This document shows, one piece after another, positions 28,226 to 37,850 of a stretch of DNA of 64,000 nt. Every line of letters starts with the position of its first letter. Within the stretch, counting starts at the first letter, position 1. The notes beneath the pieces were generated by a model, which ran no database searches, was not told the origin of the DNA, and was given only the letters and a program-made list of their open reading frames with translations. The DNA lies in NCBI GenBank assembly GCA_016711205.1, contig JADJTM010000001.1:248001-312000 (forward strand). The letters run 5' to 3'. The position numbers and the translations under genes were made by a program. Origin of the DNA: Micropruina sp. (GTDB lineage Bacteria; Actinomycetota; Actinomycetes; Propionibacteriales; Propionibacteriaceae).

Positions 28226-29535
28226 TTCCGCTCGACCTGTCGTTGTTCGGCACCGACCCGTGGTGGCTGGTGCTGATCAAGGTCGTCGTGCTGTTCGTCG
28301 TCCTGCTGGTCTGGACGATCTTCAACGTCTGGTACGAGCGCCGGCTGGTCGGCAAGATGCAGCACCGGCTCGGCCCGATCATGAACGGCCCGTTCGGTCT
28401 GGGCCAGGCGCTGGCCGACGGCATGAAGCTGCTGATCAAAGAGGACTTCCGGCCCAAGTCGGCCGACCGGGTGCTGTTCACCCTGGCCCCGCTGATCGCC
28501 GGCACCGCCGCGTTCGCGGCCTGGGCGGTGATCCCGTTCGGCGGCGAGGTCGAGATCTTCGGGGTGCGCACCCGGCTGCAGGGCACCGACCTGCCGATCT
28601 CGGTGCTGGTGATCCTGGCGGTCGCCTCGGTCGGCATCTACGGGTTCGTGCTGGCCGGCTGGTCGTCCAACTCGCCGTACTCGCTGCTGGGTGCGCTGCG
28701 CTCCACCGCGCAGATGATCAGCTACGAGCTGAGCATGGGCCTGGCACTGGTGGCGGTCTTCCTGTACAGCAGGTCGATGTCGACCTCCGAGATCGTGGAC
28801 GCCCAGGCGCAGCCGCTGCTGATCTTCGGTGCTGACATCGGGCTGCAGAGCTGGTATTTCGCGCTGCTGCTGCCCTCGTTCGTGGTCTACGTGATCTCGA
28901 TGGTGGGTGAGACCAACCGCGCACCGTTCGACCTGCCCGAGTGCGAGTCGGAGCTGGTGTCGGGCTACCTGACCGAGTACTCCGGCTTCCGCTACGCCAC
29001 CTACTTCCTGGCCGAGTACATCAACATGGCCACCGTCTCGGCCGTCGCCACCACGCTGTTCCTGGGCGGCTATCGCGCCCCGTGGCCGATCAGCTGGTTG
29101 ATTCCCGCGATGGATCAGGGTTGGTGGGGTCCGCTCTGGTTCGTGCTCAAGGTGCAGTTGCTGATCTCGCTGTTCGTGTGGTTGCGCGGCACCCTGCCGC
29201 GGTTCCGCTACGACCAGTTCATGACCCTGGGCTGGAAGTGGCTGATTCCGATCTCGCTGGTCTGGGTGATGGTGATCGCCACCTTCCGGATCGCGCGAGC
29301 GACCGGCTGGCTCAGCAACCCGCTGGTGATCGGCGGCACCCTGGTCGTGGTGCTTGCGTTGTTCGCGATCTGGTGGCTGCTCGACCGCGAACCCGAACCC
29401 GATGAGCTGACCGACACCGGCCCCTTCGACGCCTTCGCCGGCGGCTACCCGGTGCCGCCGATGCCGGGCCAGACGCTGCCCGAGCTGGCCGATGTGGTGC
29501 CCTCGAAGCTCGATGCCGAAAGGACGGACGCCTGA
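28222..29535 (+). CDS. nuoH: NADH-quinone oxidoreductase subunit H
   Basis: 437 aa, about eight membrane helices. The signature YERRLVGKMQHRLGP follows helix one, and GETNRAPFDLPECESELVSG lies in the quinone-facing loop near residue 233. A polar C-terminal tail of about 50 residues, rich in Pro and Asp, is longer than in proteobacteria, as often seen in actinobacteria. Its TGA overlaps the nuoI ATG by one base (TGATG). Confidence 0.95.
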   Translation: MIPLDLSLFGTDPWWLVLIKVVVLFVVLLVWTIFNVWYERRLVGKMQHRLGPIMNGPFGLGQALADGMKLLIKEDFRPKSADRVLFTLAPLIAGTAAFAAWAVIPFGGEVEIFGVRTRLQGTDLPISVLVILAVASVGIYGFVLAGWSSNSPYSLLGALRSTAQMISYELSMGLALVAVFLYSRSMSTSEIVDAQAQPLLIFGADIGLQSWYFALLLPSFVVYVISMVGETNRAPFDLPECESELVSGYLTEYSGFRYATYFLAEYINMATVSAVATTLFLGGYRAPWPISWLIPAMDQGWWGPLWFVLKVQLLISLFVWLRGTLPRFRYDQFMTLGWKWLIPISLVWVMVIATFRIARATGWLSNPLVIGGTLVVVLALFAIWWLLDREPEPDELTDTGPFDAFAGGYPVPPMPGQTLPELADVVPSKLDAERTDA

Positions 29536-30095
29536 TGGCCTCGTTCGCAGATCAGTGGGCCGGCTTCGGCGTCACGTTCCGCACCATCTTTCGAAAGACC
29601 TTCACCCAGGGCTATCCCGAGAAGGGCAAGGTCAAGGTCACCGCGCCCCGCTTTCACGGCCGGCACCAGCTGAACCGCTGGCCGGACGGGCTGGAGAAGT
29701 GCGTGGGTTGTGAGCTGTGCGCCTGGGCCTGCCCGGCCGACGCGATCTACGTCGAGGGTGCCGACAACACCGAGGACGCCCGCTTCTCGCCCGGTGAGCG
29801 GTACGGCTCGGTCTACCAGATCAACTACCTGCGCTGCATCCTGTGCGGGCTGTGCATCGAGGCCTGCCCGACCCGGGCGCTGACGATGACCAACGAGTTC
29901 AAGCTCGCCGACACGACCCGCGAGAAGATGATCTACACCAAGGACCGGCTGCTCGCGCCCCTGCTGCCCGGCATGGAGGCGCCCCCGCATCCCCGCCGGC
30001 TCGGCGATGACGAGCGCACCTACTTCCTCGGACTGCCCAAGACGGGCACGGCCGACACCAGAACCTACAGCGTGGGAGCGGGTGAGGGCCGATGA
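29535..30095 (+). CDS. nuoI: NADH-quinone oxidoreductase subunit I
   Basis: 186 aa, ferredoxin-like subunit. Two [4Fe-4S] clusters (N6a/N6b): CVGCELCAWACPADAI near residue 56 and CILCGLCIEACPTRAL near 100. It links NuoG to NuoB. Translation is coupled to nuoH by TGATG and to nuoJ by ATGA. Confidence 0.96.
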   Translation: MASFADQWAGFGVTFRTIFRKTFTQGYPEKGKVKVTAPRFHGRHQLNRWPDGLEKCVGCELCAWACPADAIYVEGADNTEDARFSPGERYGSVYQINYLRCILCGLCIEACPTRALTMTNEFKLADTTREKMIYTKDRLLAPLLPGMEAPPHPRRLGDDERTYFLGLPKTGTADTRTYSVGAGEGR

Positions 30096-30877
30096 ACGTG
30101 GTGTTCTGGATCTGCGCCCCGCTGATGGTGTTGGGCGGCCTGGGGCTGATCCTGTTCCGCAAGGCGGTCTATTCCGCGCTGTCGCTGGCCCTCACCATGG
30201 TGTGCCTGGCCGCGCTGTATGCGTCCCTGGAGGCGTCGTTCCTGTTCGCGATCCAGATCATCGTCTACACCGGTGCGGTGCTGATGCTGTTCCTGTTCGT
30301 GCTGATGATGGTCGGCGTCGACACCCCCGACTCGATCGTCGAAACGATCAAGGGCCAGCGCATTCTGGCCGCTGTGGGTGCCCTCGGCCTGCTCGGCCTG
30401 ATGATCTTCAGCATCGGTGGGGCGGTGACGGCACCGTCCATCGGCATGGACGGTGCGACGGTCGCGGCCGGCGGCAACGTCCAGGGCGTCGCGCAACTGT
30501 TGTTCGGCCGTTACGTGTGGGTCTTCGAACTCACCTCGGCACTGCTGATCACGGCGGCGGTCGGGGCGATGATCCTGGCCCACGCCCAGCGCACCAAGCC
30601 GAAGCTCGGCCAGCGGGCGCAGGCTGAGCAGCGCATGAAGGCCTACGCAGATCGTGGCGACCACCCCGGCTCACTGCCCAACTCGGGCGTGTACGCGACC
30701 GGCAACTCGATCGCCACCCCCGCGCTGCTGCCCGACGGCAGCCTCGCCGAGGCCTCGATCAGCACCACCTTGGCCGAACGCGGCGCGCAGGTGGACAGCA
30801 CCCGGTTGCGCGAGCTCACCGCCGAGGCCTTTGCCGACGCGCAGCGCGTCCGCAACGAGGAGGACGAGGAGCTGTGA
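30092..30877 (+). CDS. nuoJ: NADH-quinone oxidoreductase subunit J
   Basis: 261 aa. Five membrane helices fill the first 165 residues, with the conserved IIVYTGAVLMLFLFVLMM in helix three. The last 90 residues are soluble, polar and have no known domain, an extension frequent in actinobacterial NuoJ. Membrane arm, proton-translocation region. Overlaps nuoK by four bases (GTGA). Confidence 0.94.
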   Translation: MNVVFWICAPLMVLGGLGLILFRKAVYSALSLALTMVCLAALYASLEASFLFAIQIIVYTGAVLMLFLFVLMMVGVDTPDSIVETIKGQRILAAVGALGLLGLMIFSIGGAVTAPSIGMDGATVAAGGNVQGVAQLLFGRYVWVFELTSALLITAAVGAMILAHAQRTKPKLGQRAQAEQRMKAYADRGDHPGSLPNSGVYATGNSIATPALLPDGSLAEASISTTLAERGAQVDSTRLRELTAEAFADAQRVRNEEDEEL

Positions 30878-31170
30878 TCGATCAGTACCTGTACCTGGCG
30901 GTGATCCTGTTCGTGATCGGCGCGATCGGCGTGATGGTCCGGCGCAACGCGCTGGTGGCGTTCATGTCGGTGGAGCTGATGCTGAACGCCGCGAACCTCG
31001 CCCTGGTGGCCTTCGCCTGGCATCACGCCAGCTTCGACGGCCAGGTCGCCACCTTCTTCGTGATGGTGGTGGCGGCGGCCGAGGTGGTCGTCGGCCTGGC
31101 GATCATCGTGAGCATCTACAAGACCCGCCGCTCGACCTCGGTCGACAACGCGAACCTGCTGAACCAGTGA
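30874..31170 (+). CDS. nuoK: NADH-quinone oxidoreductase subunit K
   Basis: 98 aa, three helices. The conserved Glu residues of the proton path are seen in VELMLNAANL (helix two) and AAAEVVVGLAI (helix three). GTG start at 30874 overlaps nuoJ. A 25-bp gap follows before nuoL. Confidence 0.95.
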   Translation: MIDQYLYLAVILFVIGAIGVMVRRNALVAFMSVELMLNAANLALVAFAWHHASFDGQVATFFVMVVAAAEVVVGLAIIVSIYKTRRSTSVDNANLLNQ

Positions 31171-31195
31171 GGCTCCGCATGATTGGTGTGAAGGC

Positions 31196-33100
31196 ATGAT
31201 CCCCCTCGAAATCGTCGATCCGGTCGCCGCCACCGGGTTGTTCAGCTACGCCTGGCTGATGATCGCGCTGCCGGCGCTGGGTGCGTTGGTGCTGCTGGCG
31301 TTCGGACGCTTCGTCGATCGGGCCGGTCCGTACCTCGCGGTCGCCACCATCACCGGATCGTTCGTGATCGCGGTGGCCCTGTTCATGCAACTGCTGGCGG
31401 CGCCGGTCGAGAACCGTGCTGTCGGGGTGCACCTGTACACCTGGTTCGGCACCGGCAGCTGGCAGGTCGACGTCGGCCTGCTGGTCGACCAGCTGTCGAT
31501 CCTGTTCGCGCTGCTGATCACCTGTGTCGGCGGCCTGATCCACGTGTACTCCCTGGGCTACATGGCCCACGACGAGCGCATGCGCCGCTTCTTCGGCTAC
31601 CTGAACCTGTTCGTCGCGGCCATGCTCACCCTGGTGCTGGCCGACAACTACCTGGTGCTGTTCGTCGGCTGGGAGGGCGTCGGCCTGGCGTCCTACCTGC
31701 TGATCGGCTTCTGGCAGCACAAGCCGTCCGCGGCCGCCGCGGCCAAGAAGGCGTTCGTGATGAACCGGGTCGGCGATCTGGGCATGGTGCTGGCGATCTC
31801 GGCGATGCTGGCCCAGTTCGGGTCGTCCGCGTTCGTCGACGTCAACCACGGCGCGGCGAACCTGGCCGGGCCGTGGCCGATGGTGATCGGCCTGCTGTTG
31901 CTGCTGGGCGCCTGCGGCAAGTCGGCGCAGGTGCCGCTGCAGGCCTGGTTGCTGGACGCCATGGAGGGCCCCACGCCGGTGTCGGCCCTGATTCACGCGG
32001 CCACCATGGTGACCGCCGGGGTCTACCTGGTGGTGCGCAGCCACACGATCTTCGACCTGAGCCCCGAGGCGCGGCTGGCCGTGGTGATCGTCGGCACCGT
32101 CACCCTGCTGGCCGGCGCCTGGATCGGTTGCAGCAAGGACGACATCAAGAAGGTGCTGGCCGGTTCGACGATGAGCCAGATCGGCTACATGATGCTGGCC
32201 GCCGGCCTCGGCCCGGCCGGCTACGCCTTCGCGATCTTCCACCTGCTCACCCACGGCGCCTTCAAGGCCAACATGTTCCTCGGTGCCGGCTCGGTGATGC
32301 ACGGCATGAACGACGACGTCGACATGCGCCACTACGGCGGGCTGTGGAAGTACCTGCCGGTCACCTTCTGGACCTTCGCCTGCGGCTACCTGGCGATCAT
32401 CGGTTTTCCGCTCACCTCGGGCTACTTCTCCAAGGACCACATCATCGAGGCCGCGTTCGGCGAGAGTGCCCTGGTCGGCACCCTGGCGCTGCTCGGCGCC
32501 GGCGTGACCGCGTTCTACATGACCCGGTTGATGCTGATGACCTTCGGCGGCGGCAAGCGCTGGCTGGACGGGGTGCACCCGCACGAGTCGCCGGCGGTGA
32601 TGACCGTTCCGCTGGTCGTGCTGGCGGTGCTCAGCATCGGGGCCGGCGCGGTGATGAACTGGTGGATCCAGGACTGGCTCGAACCGGCCGCGGGCAACCA
32701 TCCGCACGAGGTGGAGCTGCTGCCCACCCCGATCGGCTGGCTGACCATGCTGGTGGTCGCCGGCGGCATCGGGATCGGTTGGCTGGTGTTCGGCCGCAAG
32801 CCGGTGCCCGCCGTTGCCCCCGCGGGCAACGCGATCACCGTGGCCGGCCGCAACGAGCTCTACGGCAACGCCGTCAACGACGTGCTGGTGGCGAATCCGG
32901 TGATGGTGCTGTCCCGCGGGGCGGTGGCCACCGACGCCAAGGGCGTGGACGGCTTCGTCCACCTGGTCAGCACGGCGATCAGCGGCTTCAGTGTCGAGGG
33001 ACGCAAGGCGCAGACCGGCTACGTGCGCACCTACGCGGTGACCATGGTGCTGGGTGTGCTGGTCGTCGGAGCAGTGTTGATCCTCGGCCTGGCGGCCTGA
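31196..33100 (+). CDS. nuoL: NADH-quinone oxidoreductase subunit L
   Basis: 634 aa, antiporter-like subunit with 15-16 helices. The conserved stretch LFVGWEGVGLASYLLIGFW is near residue 155, and PLQAWLLDAMEGPTPVSALIHAATMVTAGVY-like sequence near 245 carries the key lysine/histidine path. The C-terminal lateral-helix region (about 520-600) is present. ATG 31196. The gene is intact, unlike nuoM just after it. Confidence 0.95.
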   Translation: MIPLEIVDPVAATGLFSYAWLMIALPALGALVLLAFGRFVDRAGPYLAVATITGSFVIAVALFMQLLAAPVENRAVGVHLYTWFGTGSWQVDVGLLVDQLSILFALLITCVGGLIHVYSLGYMAHDERMRRFFGYLNLFVAAMLTLVLADNYLVLFVGWEGVGLASYLLIGFWQHKPSAAAAAKKAFVMNRVGDLGMVLAISAMLAQFGSSAFVDVNHGAANLAGPWPMVIGLLLLLGACGKSAQVPLQAWLLDAMEGPTPVSALIHAATMVTAGVYLVVRSHTIFDLSPEARLAVVIVGTVTLLAGAWIGCSKDDIKKVLAGSTMSQIGYMMLAAGLGPAGYAFAIFHLLTHGAFKANMFLGAGSVMHGMNDDVDMRHYGGLWKYLPVTFWTFACGYLAIIGFPLTSGYFSKDHIIEAAFGESALVGTLALLGAGVTAFYMTRLMLMTFGGGKRWLDGVHPHESPAVMTVPLVVLAVLSIGAGAVMNWWIQDWLEPAAGNHPHEVELLPTPIGWLTMLVVAGGIGIGWLVFGRKPVPAVAPAGNAITVAGRNELYGNAVNDVLVANPVMVLSRGAVATDAKGVDGFVHLVSTAISGFSVEGRKAQTGYVRTYAVTMVLGVLVVGAVLILGLAA

Positions 33101-33113
33101 GGGAGGAGACGAG

Positions 33114-34621
33114 ATGACTTTCCCCTGGCTCAGCCTTCTGGGCCTGCTCCCGCTGCTCGGCGCGTTGGTGCTTGCGCTGCCGGTGCGCGGCGCCGCCCGG
33201 TTCATCGGGCTGGCGTTCTCGCTGGCCACGCTCGCGCTCGCCGTCGTCGTGGCGGTGCTGCACCTGGGTGGCACGGACCTGACTGTTCGACAGCCGTGGA
33301 TCTCGGCCTTCGGCGCCTACTGGTCGCTCGGTCTGGACGGCATGGGGCTGGCGATGGTGCTGCTCACCGCGGTGCTCACCCCGATCGTGCTGATCGCCGA
33401 ATGGGACGTCGTGGGTCATGGCCGCTGGGACGCCCAGGGCTACTTCGCCATGGTGCTGGCGCTGGAGGGCACCGCGATCCTCACCTTTCTGGCCGGCGAC
33501 GTGCTGCTGTTCTACGTGTTCTTCGAGGCCACGCTGATCCCGATGTACTTCCTGATCGGCGGCTTCGGGGGCGAGCACCGGCGCGCGGCCGCATTGAAGT
33601 TCCTGATGTTCAACCTGGTCGGCGGGTTCATTCTGCTGGCCGCCGTGATCGGACTGTTCGCGACGTCGGTCTCGCTGGGCGGCACGCCGAGCTATCTGCT
33701 CACCGATCTGGCCGGCCTGTCGATCCCCACCGAGACCGGACGCTGCTGATGGTCGGCTTCTTGATCGCGTTCATCATCAAGGCGCCGATGGTGCCGGTGC
33801 ACACCTGGCTGCCGTTCGCCGCCGAGCAGGCCACGCCCGGCTCGTCCACGCTGATGGTCGGCGTTCTCGACAAGATCGGCACCTTCGCCATGATCCGGTT
33901 CTGCATCGGGCTGTTTCCCGAAGCCAGCGCATGGGTGGCGCCGGTGATGATCGGTCTCGCGCTGATCTCGATCCTCTACGGGGCGGCCGCCGCGATCGCG
34001 TCCACCAACCTGCTGCGGCTGGTGTCGTACACCTCGGTCAGCCACTTCGGCTTCATGGTGCTCGGCATCTACATCTTCACCACCCAGTCGCTCAACGGGT
34101 CGATCTTCTTCATGCTCAACCACGGGTTCTCCACCGCGGCGCTGTTCCTCACCGTCGGCTATCTGATCAAACGGCGCGGATCGGCCGACATCGCCGACTT
34201 CGGCGGCGTCGAGAAGGTGACACCGGTGCTGGCCGGCGCGGTGCTGCTCGCCGTGCTGTCGGCCATCTCGCTGCCCGGCATGAGCACCTTCGTCAGCGAG
34301 TTCCTGGTGATCGCAGGCACCTGGTCGCGTCAGCCCGGGGTGGCGGCCGTCGCCGCCATCGGCATCGTGCTGGCGGCCACCTACGGCCTGCTGATGTATC
34401 AGCGCACGATGACCGGACCGGTCACCGAGGCGACCGCGAAGCACTTCACCCGCGACCTGGATGCCCGTGAGCGCGGCGTCGTGGTGCCGATCATCGCGGT
34501 GATCCTGCTGTTCGGGTTCGTGCCCGCCCCGATCGTGAGCCTGGTCGAGCCGACCGCGAAGGCCGCCATGGAACGCATGCAGGTCGCCGATCCGGTTGCG
34601 CCCGCGAAGGGGGAGAAGTGA
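33114..34621 (+). CDS. nuoM: NADH-quinone oxidoreductase subunit M, with a one-base frame break
   Basis: Two frames together encode a normal NuoM of about 502 residues. Frame one runs from ATG 33114 to TGA 33747-33749 (211 aa, ends TETGRC). The second frame continues TLLMVGFLIAFIIKAPMVPVHTWLPF-like sequence to 34621. The join lies in GAGACCGGACG, where one extra C would give TETRTLLMVGF. Conserved helices and the proton-path Lys (IKAPMVPVHTW) are all present. Since every other nuo gene is intact, a sequencing or assembly error is the simplest cause. Alternatively, the TGATG at the break could let ribosomes restart at ATG 33749, giving two polypeptides. Confidence 0.88.
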
Positions 34622-36168
34622 TGACCGCCGTGATCGAGTGGCGTGCCGTTGCGCCGGTGCTGCTGGTGCTGATCGCCGCCGTGCTGGGCATTCTGGTCGA
34701 GGCCGTGGTGCCGGTGGTGCACCGGTTCTTCGCCCAGGTGTTCCTGACCGTGGCCAGCATCGTGGCCGCCGCCGCCTTCCTGGTGGCCAACTGGCGCAAG
34801 GGCATCGGTGGGCCGGTGGTGATGGGCTCGATGATGCTGGACGGCCCCACCTACTTCATCTGGGGCTCCCTGCTGGTCTTCGGCCTGGCGGCGATCCTGG
34901 TCTTCGCCGAGCGTGAGCTCAACGGTGGGGTCAGCACCTTCGCCGCGTCCGCCGCGACGGTGCCGGGAAGCCGGGCCGAGGCCGAGGCGTCCGCCGCCCG
35001 GCTGGAGCACACCGAGGTCTTCCCGCTGGCGTTGTTCGCACTCGGCGGCATGATGGTGTTTCCGGCATCCGCCGACCTGATCACCATGTTCGTGGCGCTC
35101 GAGGTGTTCTCGCTGCCGCTGTACCTGATGTGCGGCATGGCCCGCCGCCGCCGGCTGCTGTCGCAGGAGGCGGCGCTGAAGTATTTTCTGCTCGGCGCAT
35201 TCAGCTCCGCGTTCTTCCTGTTCGGGGTGGCGCTGCTGTACGGGTACGCCGGCTCGTTCGAGCTGAGCGCGATCGCCACCGCCGTCCAGAACCCCACGAT
35301 GGGGCACGGCATCCTGGTCGCGGGCATGGCGCTGGTCGGCGTCGGGCTGCTGTTCAAGGTGAGCGTCGTCCCCTTCCACAACTGGACGCCCGATGTGTAC
35401 ATGGGCGCCCCCACCCCCGTCACCGGCTTCATGGCGATCTGCACCAAGCTGGCCGCCGTCGGCGCGACCATGCGGGTGTTCTACGTGGCCCTGGGCGGCG
35501 AACGCTGGAGCTGGCAGCCGCTGCTGGCGGTGCTCGTGGTCGCCACCATGGTGGTCGGCGCGGTCTGGGGCCTGACCCAGACCGACATCAAACGCACCCT
35601 CGCCTACAGCTCGATCGCCCACGCCGGCTTCATCATGACCGCGGTCGTGGGGGCCAGCGCGGGCACCGTGACCAGCCCGCTCGACAGCGTCGCGTCGGTG
35701 ATGTTCTACCTGGTCGTCTACGGCCTGGCCAGCGTCGGGGCCTTCGCGGTGATCACGCTGGTGCGCACCCAGTCGGGTGAGGCCAACGCCATCGCCAGCT
35801 GGTCGGGGCTGGCCCGCAAGAGCCCGCTGCTGGCCGGCATCTTCGCGTTGTTCATGCTCAGCTTCACCGGCATTCCGCTGACCGGCGGCTTCATCGGCAA
35901 GTGGGCGGTGTTCGCCGCTGCCTGGCGCGGTGGCTACGACTGGCTGGTGATCGCGGCCGTGCTGCTCAGCCTGGTGGCGGCCGTGTTCTACATGCGGATC
36001 ATCGTGGTGATGTTCTTCGGCGAGCCGGCGGACGGTGTCGTGGTCGGCCGGGCCAGCGCATTCACCTGGCTGCCGATCGCCGTCGCGGCGCTCGGTGTCG
36101 CCGTGCTGGGCGTGTTCCCCGGGCCCGTGCTCGACCTGGCCACGCTGGCCGGCACGTTCATCCGCTGA
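34621..36168 (+). CDS. nuoN: NADH-quinone oxidoreductase subunit N
   Basis: 515 aa, antiporter-like subunit of about 14 helices. Conserved segments include VSVVPFHNWTPDVYMGAPTPVT near residue 246 and LAYSSIAHAGF near 328. ATG 34621 is preferred to GTG 34618 because GGGGAG then has a better spacing; the ATG shares its first base with the nuoM stop. It is the last nuo gene. The TGA is followed after 13 bases by the first of five tandem GGGGACGGTTCC elements. Confidence 0.94.
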   Translation: MTAVIEWRAVAPVLLVLIAAVLGILVEAVVPVVHRFFAQVFLTVASIVAAAAFLVANWRKGIGGPVVMGSMMLDGPTYFIWGSLLVFGLAAILVFAERELNGGVSTFAASAATVPGSRAEAEASAARLEHTEVFPLALFALGGMMVFPASADLITMFVALEVFSLPLYLMCGMARRRRLLSQEAALKYFLLGAFSSAFFLFGVALLYGYAGSFELSAIATAVQNPTMGHGILVAGMALVGVGLLFKVSVVPFHNWTPDVYMGAPTPVTGFMAICTKLAAVGATMRVFYVALGGERWSWQPLLAVLVVATMVVGAVWGLTQTDIKRTLAYSSIAHAGFIMTAVVGASAGTVTSPLDSVASVMFYLVVYGLASVGAFAVITLVRTQSGEANAIASWSGLARKSPLLAGIFALFMLSFTGIPLTGGFIGKWAVFAAAWRGGYDWLVIAAVLLSLVAAVFYMRIIVVMFFGEPADGVVVGRASAFTWLPIAVAALGVAVLGVFPGPVLDLATLAGTFIR

Positions 36169-36480
36169 GGCGACGGGTATTGGGGACGGTTCCTTTCCCC
36201 GTCGCACACGTGCGGTGAGGAGCGTCCGACGGGTATTGGGGACGGTTCCTTTCCCCGTCGCACACTCGCGGTGAAGGAGCGTCCGACGGGTATTGGGGAC
36301 GGTTCCTTTCCCCGTCGCGCACGCGCGGTGAGGAGCGTCCGACGGGTATTGGGGACGGTTCCTTTCCCCGTCGCGCACGTGCGGTGACGGAGCGTCCGAC
36401 GGGTATTGGGGACGGTTCCTTTCCCCGTCGGCACCACTCGCCTGAACGGGAACGGAACCGTCCCCATTACCTGTCGGGTT
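36169..36480. repeat. Tandem GGGGACGGTTCC array after nuoN (five direct copies and one inverted)
   Basis: Direct cores at 36182, 36238, 36295, 36351 and 36408 give a 56-57-bp period. Each unit is CGACGGG-core-CCCGTCG plus a variable CGCACACG-TGCGGTG hairpin-like part. An inverted core lies at 36454-36465. Units differ by a few bases, so the array is not brand new. There is no ORF of interest in the 610 bp between nuoN and the next gene. Confidence 0.85.
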
Positions 36481-36575
36481 TCGACCCGCCTGAACGAGGA
36501 AGGCCCGGTTCTTCTGCCGTTCACCTCGTGTTGATGCTCGACGCCGCGGCGCTGATACCGGTTCTACCGACTTGG

Positions 36576-36719
36576 GCCTACTTTGCGCGACCATGTCCGG
36601 ACGTTCTGGCGGCGCCGGTCACGCTCACCAGACGACCCGGTATGCCTTCGCGTGGACCAGCTACCCAGCCCACCCGCCTGCTGTCGCTCGCCAAGGCGCC
36701 CATCGGTGGATCCCGGCTA
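36576..36719. repeat. 140-bp dispersed element, copy 2
   Basis: Aligns with 82-222 at roughly 80-85% identity by eye, with three or four small gaps. It includes GCGCCCATCGGTGGATCCCG, identical in both. It ends about 60 bp before the polyprenyl synthase start. On the minus strand both copies encode a similar peptide (DPPMGAxASxxRRVGW, GPREGIPG). Confidence 0.8.
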
Positions 36720-36778
36720 AGCTGTGGCACGTTGCTGTCTGACGGTCCCGGTACGGGTGACCCTGAGCTAGGAGAAGT

Positions 36779-37759
36779 GTGACCCTCGAGATCGGAGTCG
36801 ACGAGGCGTTCGCGCAGACCGTCGGCGACCGCCTGAAGAGCATCGAGCATCGGCTCGCCGACTCGGCGTTCGGCCAGACCCCGTTCGTCACCGAGGCGGC
36901 CTCGCACATCATCAACGCCGGCGGCAAGCGGCTGCGTCCGATGCTCGTGGTGGTGGGTGCGGGCCTGCATCCGGGTGCCTCGGCCGACGAGATCGAGCGT
37001 GCCGCGGTGGTGGTCGAGCTGACCCACGTGGCCAGCCTCTACCACGACGACGTGATGGACGAGGCCGACTTGCGCCGCGGCACCGAGAGCGCCAACCATC
37101 GCTACGACAACTCCATCGCGATCATGATCGGCGACTTCCTGTTCGCGCGGGCCTCGTCCATCGTGGCGACGCTGGGGGTCGAGTACGTCGCGCTGCAGGC
37201 CGACACCTTCGCCCGGCTCGTCCAGGGCCAGATCGCCGAGACGCGCGGCCCCCAGGCCGGTGACGATCCGGTCGGGCACTACCTGCAGGTGGTGGCCGAC
37301 AAGACCGGATCGCTGATCGCCACGTCGGCGGTGTTCGGTGGCATGGTGTGCGGCGCTGCGCCGGCCGAACTGCGTGCGCTCGCGGCCTACGGCGAAGAAC
37401 TCGGCGCGGTGTTCCAGCTCAGCGACGACATCATCGACATTGCCAGCGACGTCACCGGCAAGACCCCCGGCACCGACCTGCGTGAGGGCGTTCCGACGTT
37501 ACCGACGCTGCTGGTCAAGGCCGGTGACGACCCGTCCGATGCACGGCTGCGGCAGCTGCTGCAGGGCCAGATCGACGACGCGGACGAGCTGGCCGAGGCT
37601 CTTCGGCTGATGCGGGCGCATCCGGTTCTTACGCAGGCGCGGGTCGAGGTCGAGCGGCGCGCGCAGCTGGCCAAGAGCCATCTCGACGTGCTGCCGCACG
37701 GCACGGCGCGCGATGCCTTGATGGAGCTGTGCGACCAGATCGTCTCGCGCACCGCGTGA
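36779..37759 (+). CDS. Polyprenyl diphosphate synthase (menaquinone side chain)
   Basis: 326 aa from GTG 36779, with TAGGAGAAG upstream. trans-Isoprenyl diphosphate synthase with GGKRLRPM near residue 45, first Asp-rich motif LYHDDVMDEADLRRG near 88 and second motif FQLSDDIIDIASD near 215. It makes a long all-trans chain, probably C35-C50, for MenA. Chain length cannot be read reliably from the residues before the first Asp motif. In actinobacteria this gene regularly follows nuoN; here 610 bp of repeats separate them. Confidence 0.9.
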   Translation: MTLEIGVDEAFAQTVGDRLKSIEHRLADSAFGQTPFVTEAASHIINAGGKRLRPMLVVVGAGLHPGASADEIERAAVVVELTHVASLYHDDVMDEADLRRGTESANHRYDNSIAIMIGDFLFARASSIVATLGVEYVALQADTFARLVQGQIAETRGPQAGDDPVGHYLQVVADKTGSLIATSAVFGGMVCGAAPAELRALAAYGEELGAVFQLSDDIIDIASDVTGKTPGTDLREGVPTLPTLLVKAGDDPSDARLRQLLQGQIDDADELAEALRLMRAHPVLTQARVEVERRAQLAKSHLDVLPHGTARDALMELCDQIVSRTA

Positions 37760-37850
37760 GCGGCCAGGGCGATCATCCACGCTTGCCAGCCCGGGCATTG
37801 GGCGGCAGACTCGACCCGACCGCCCGAGCAGCACAACCCCTGGAGTAGCA

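Noticed and set aside
36169..36430. CRISPR-like array
   Set aside because: The whole 56-57 bp unit repeats. There are no unique spacers, and no cas genes are present. It is a tandem hairpin array.
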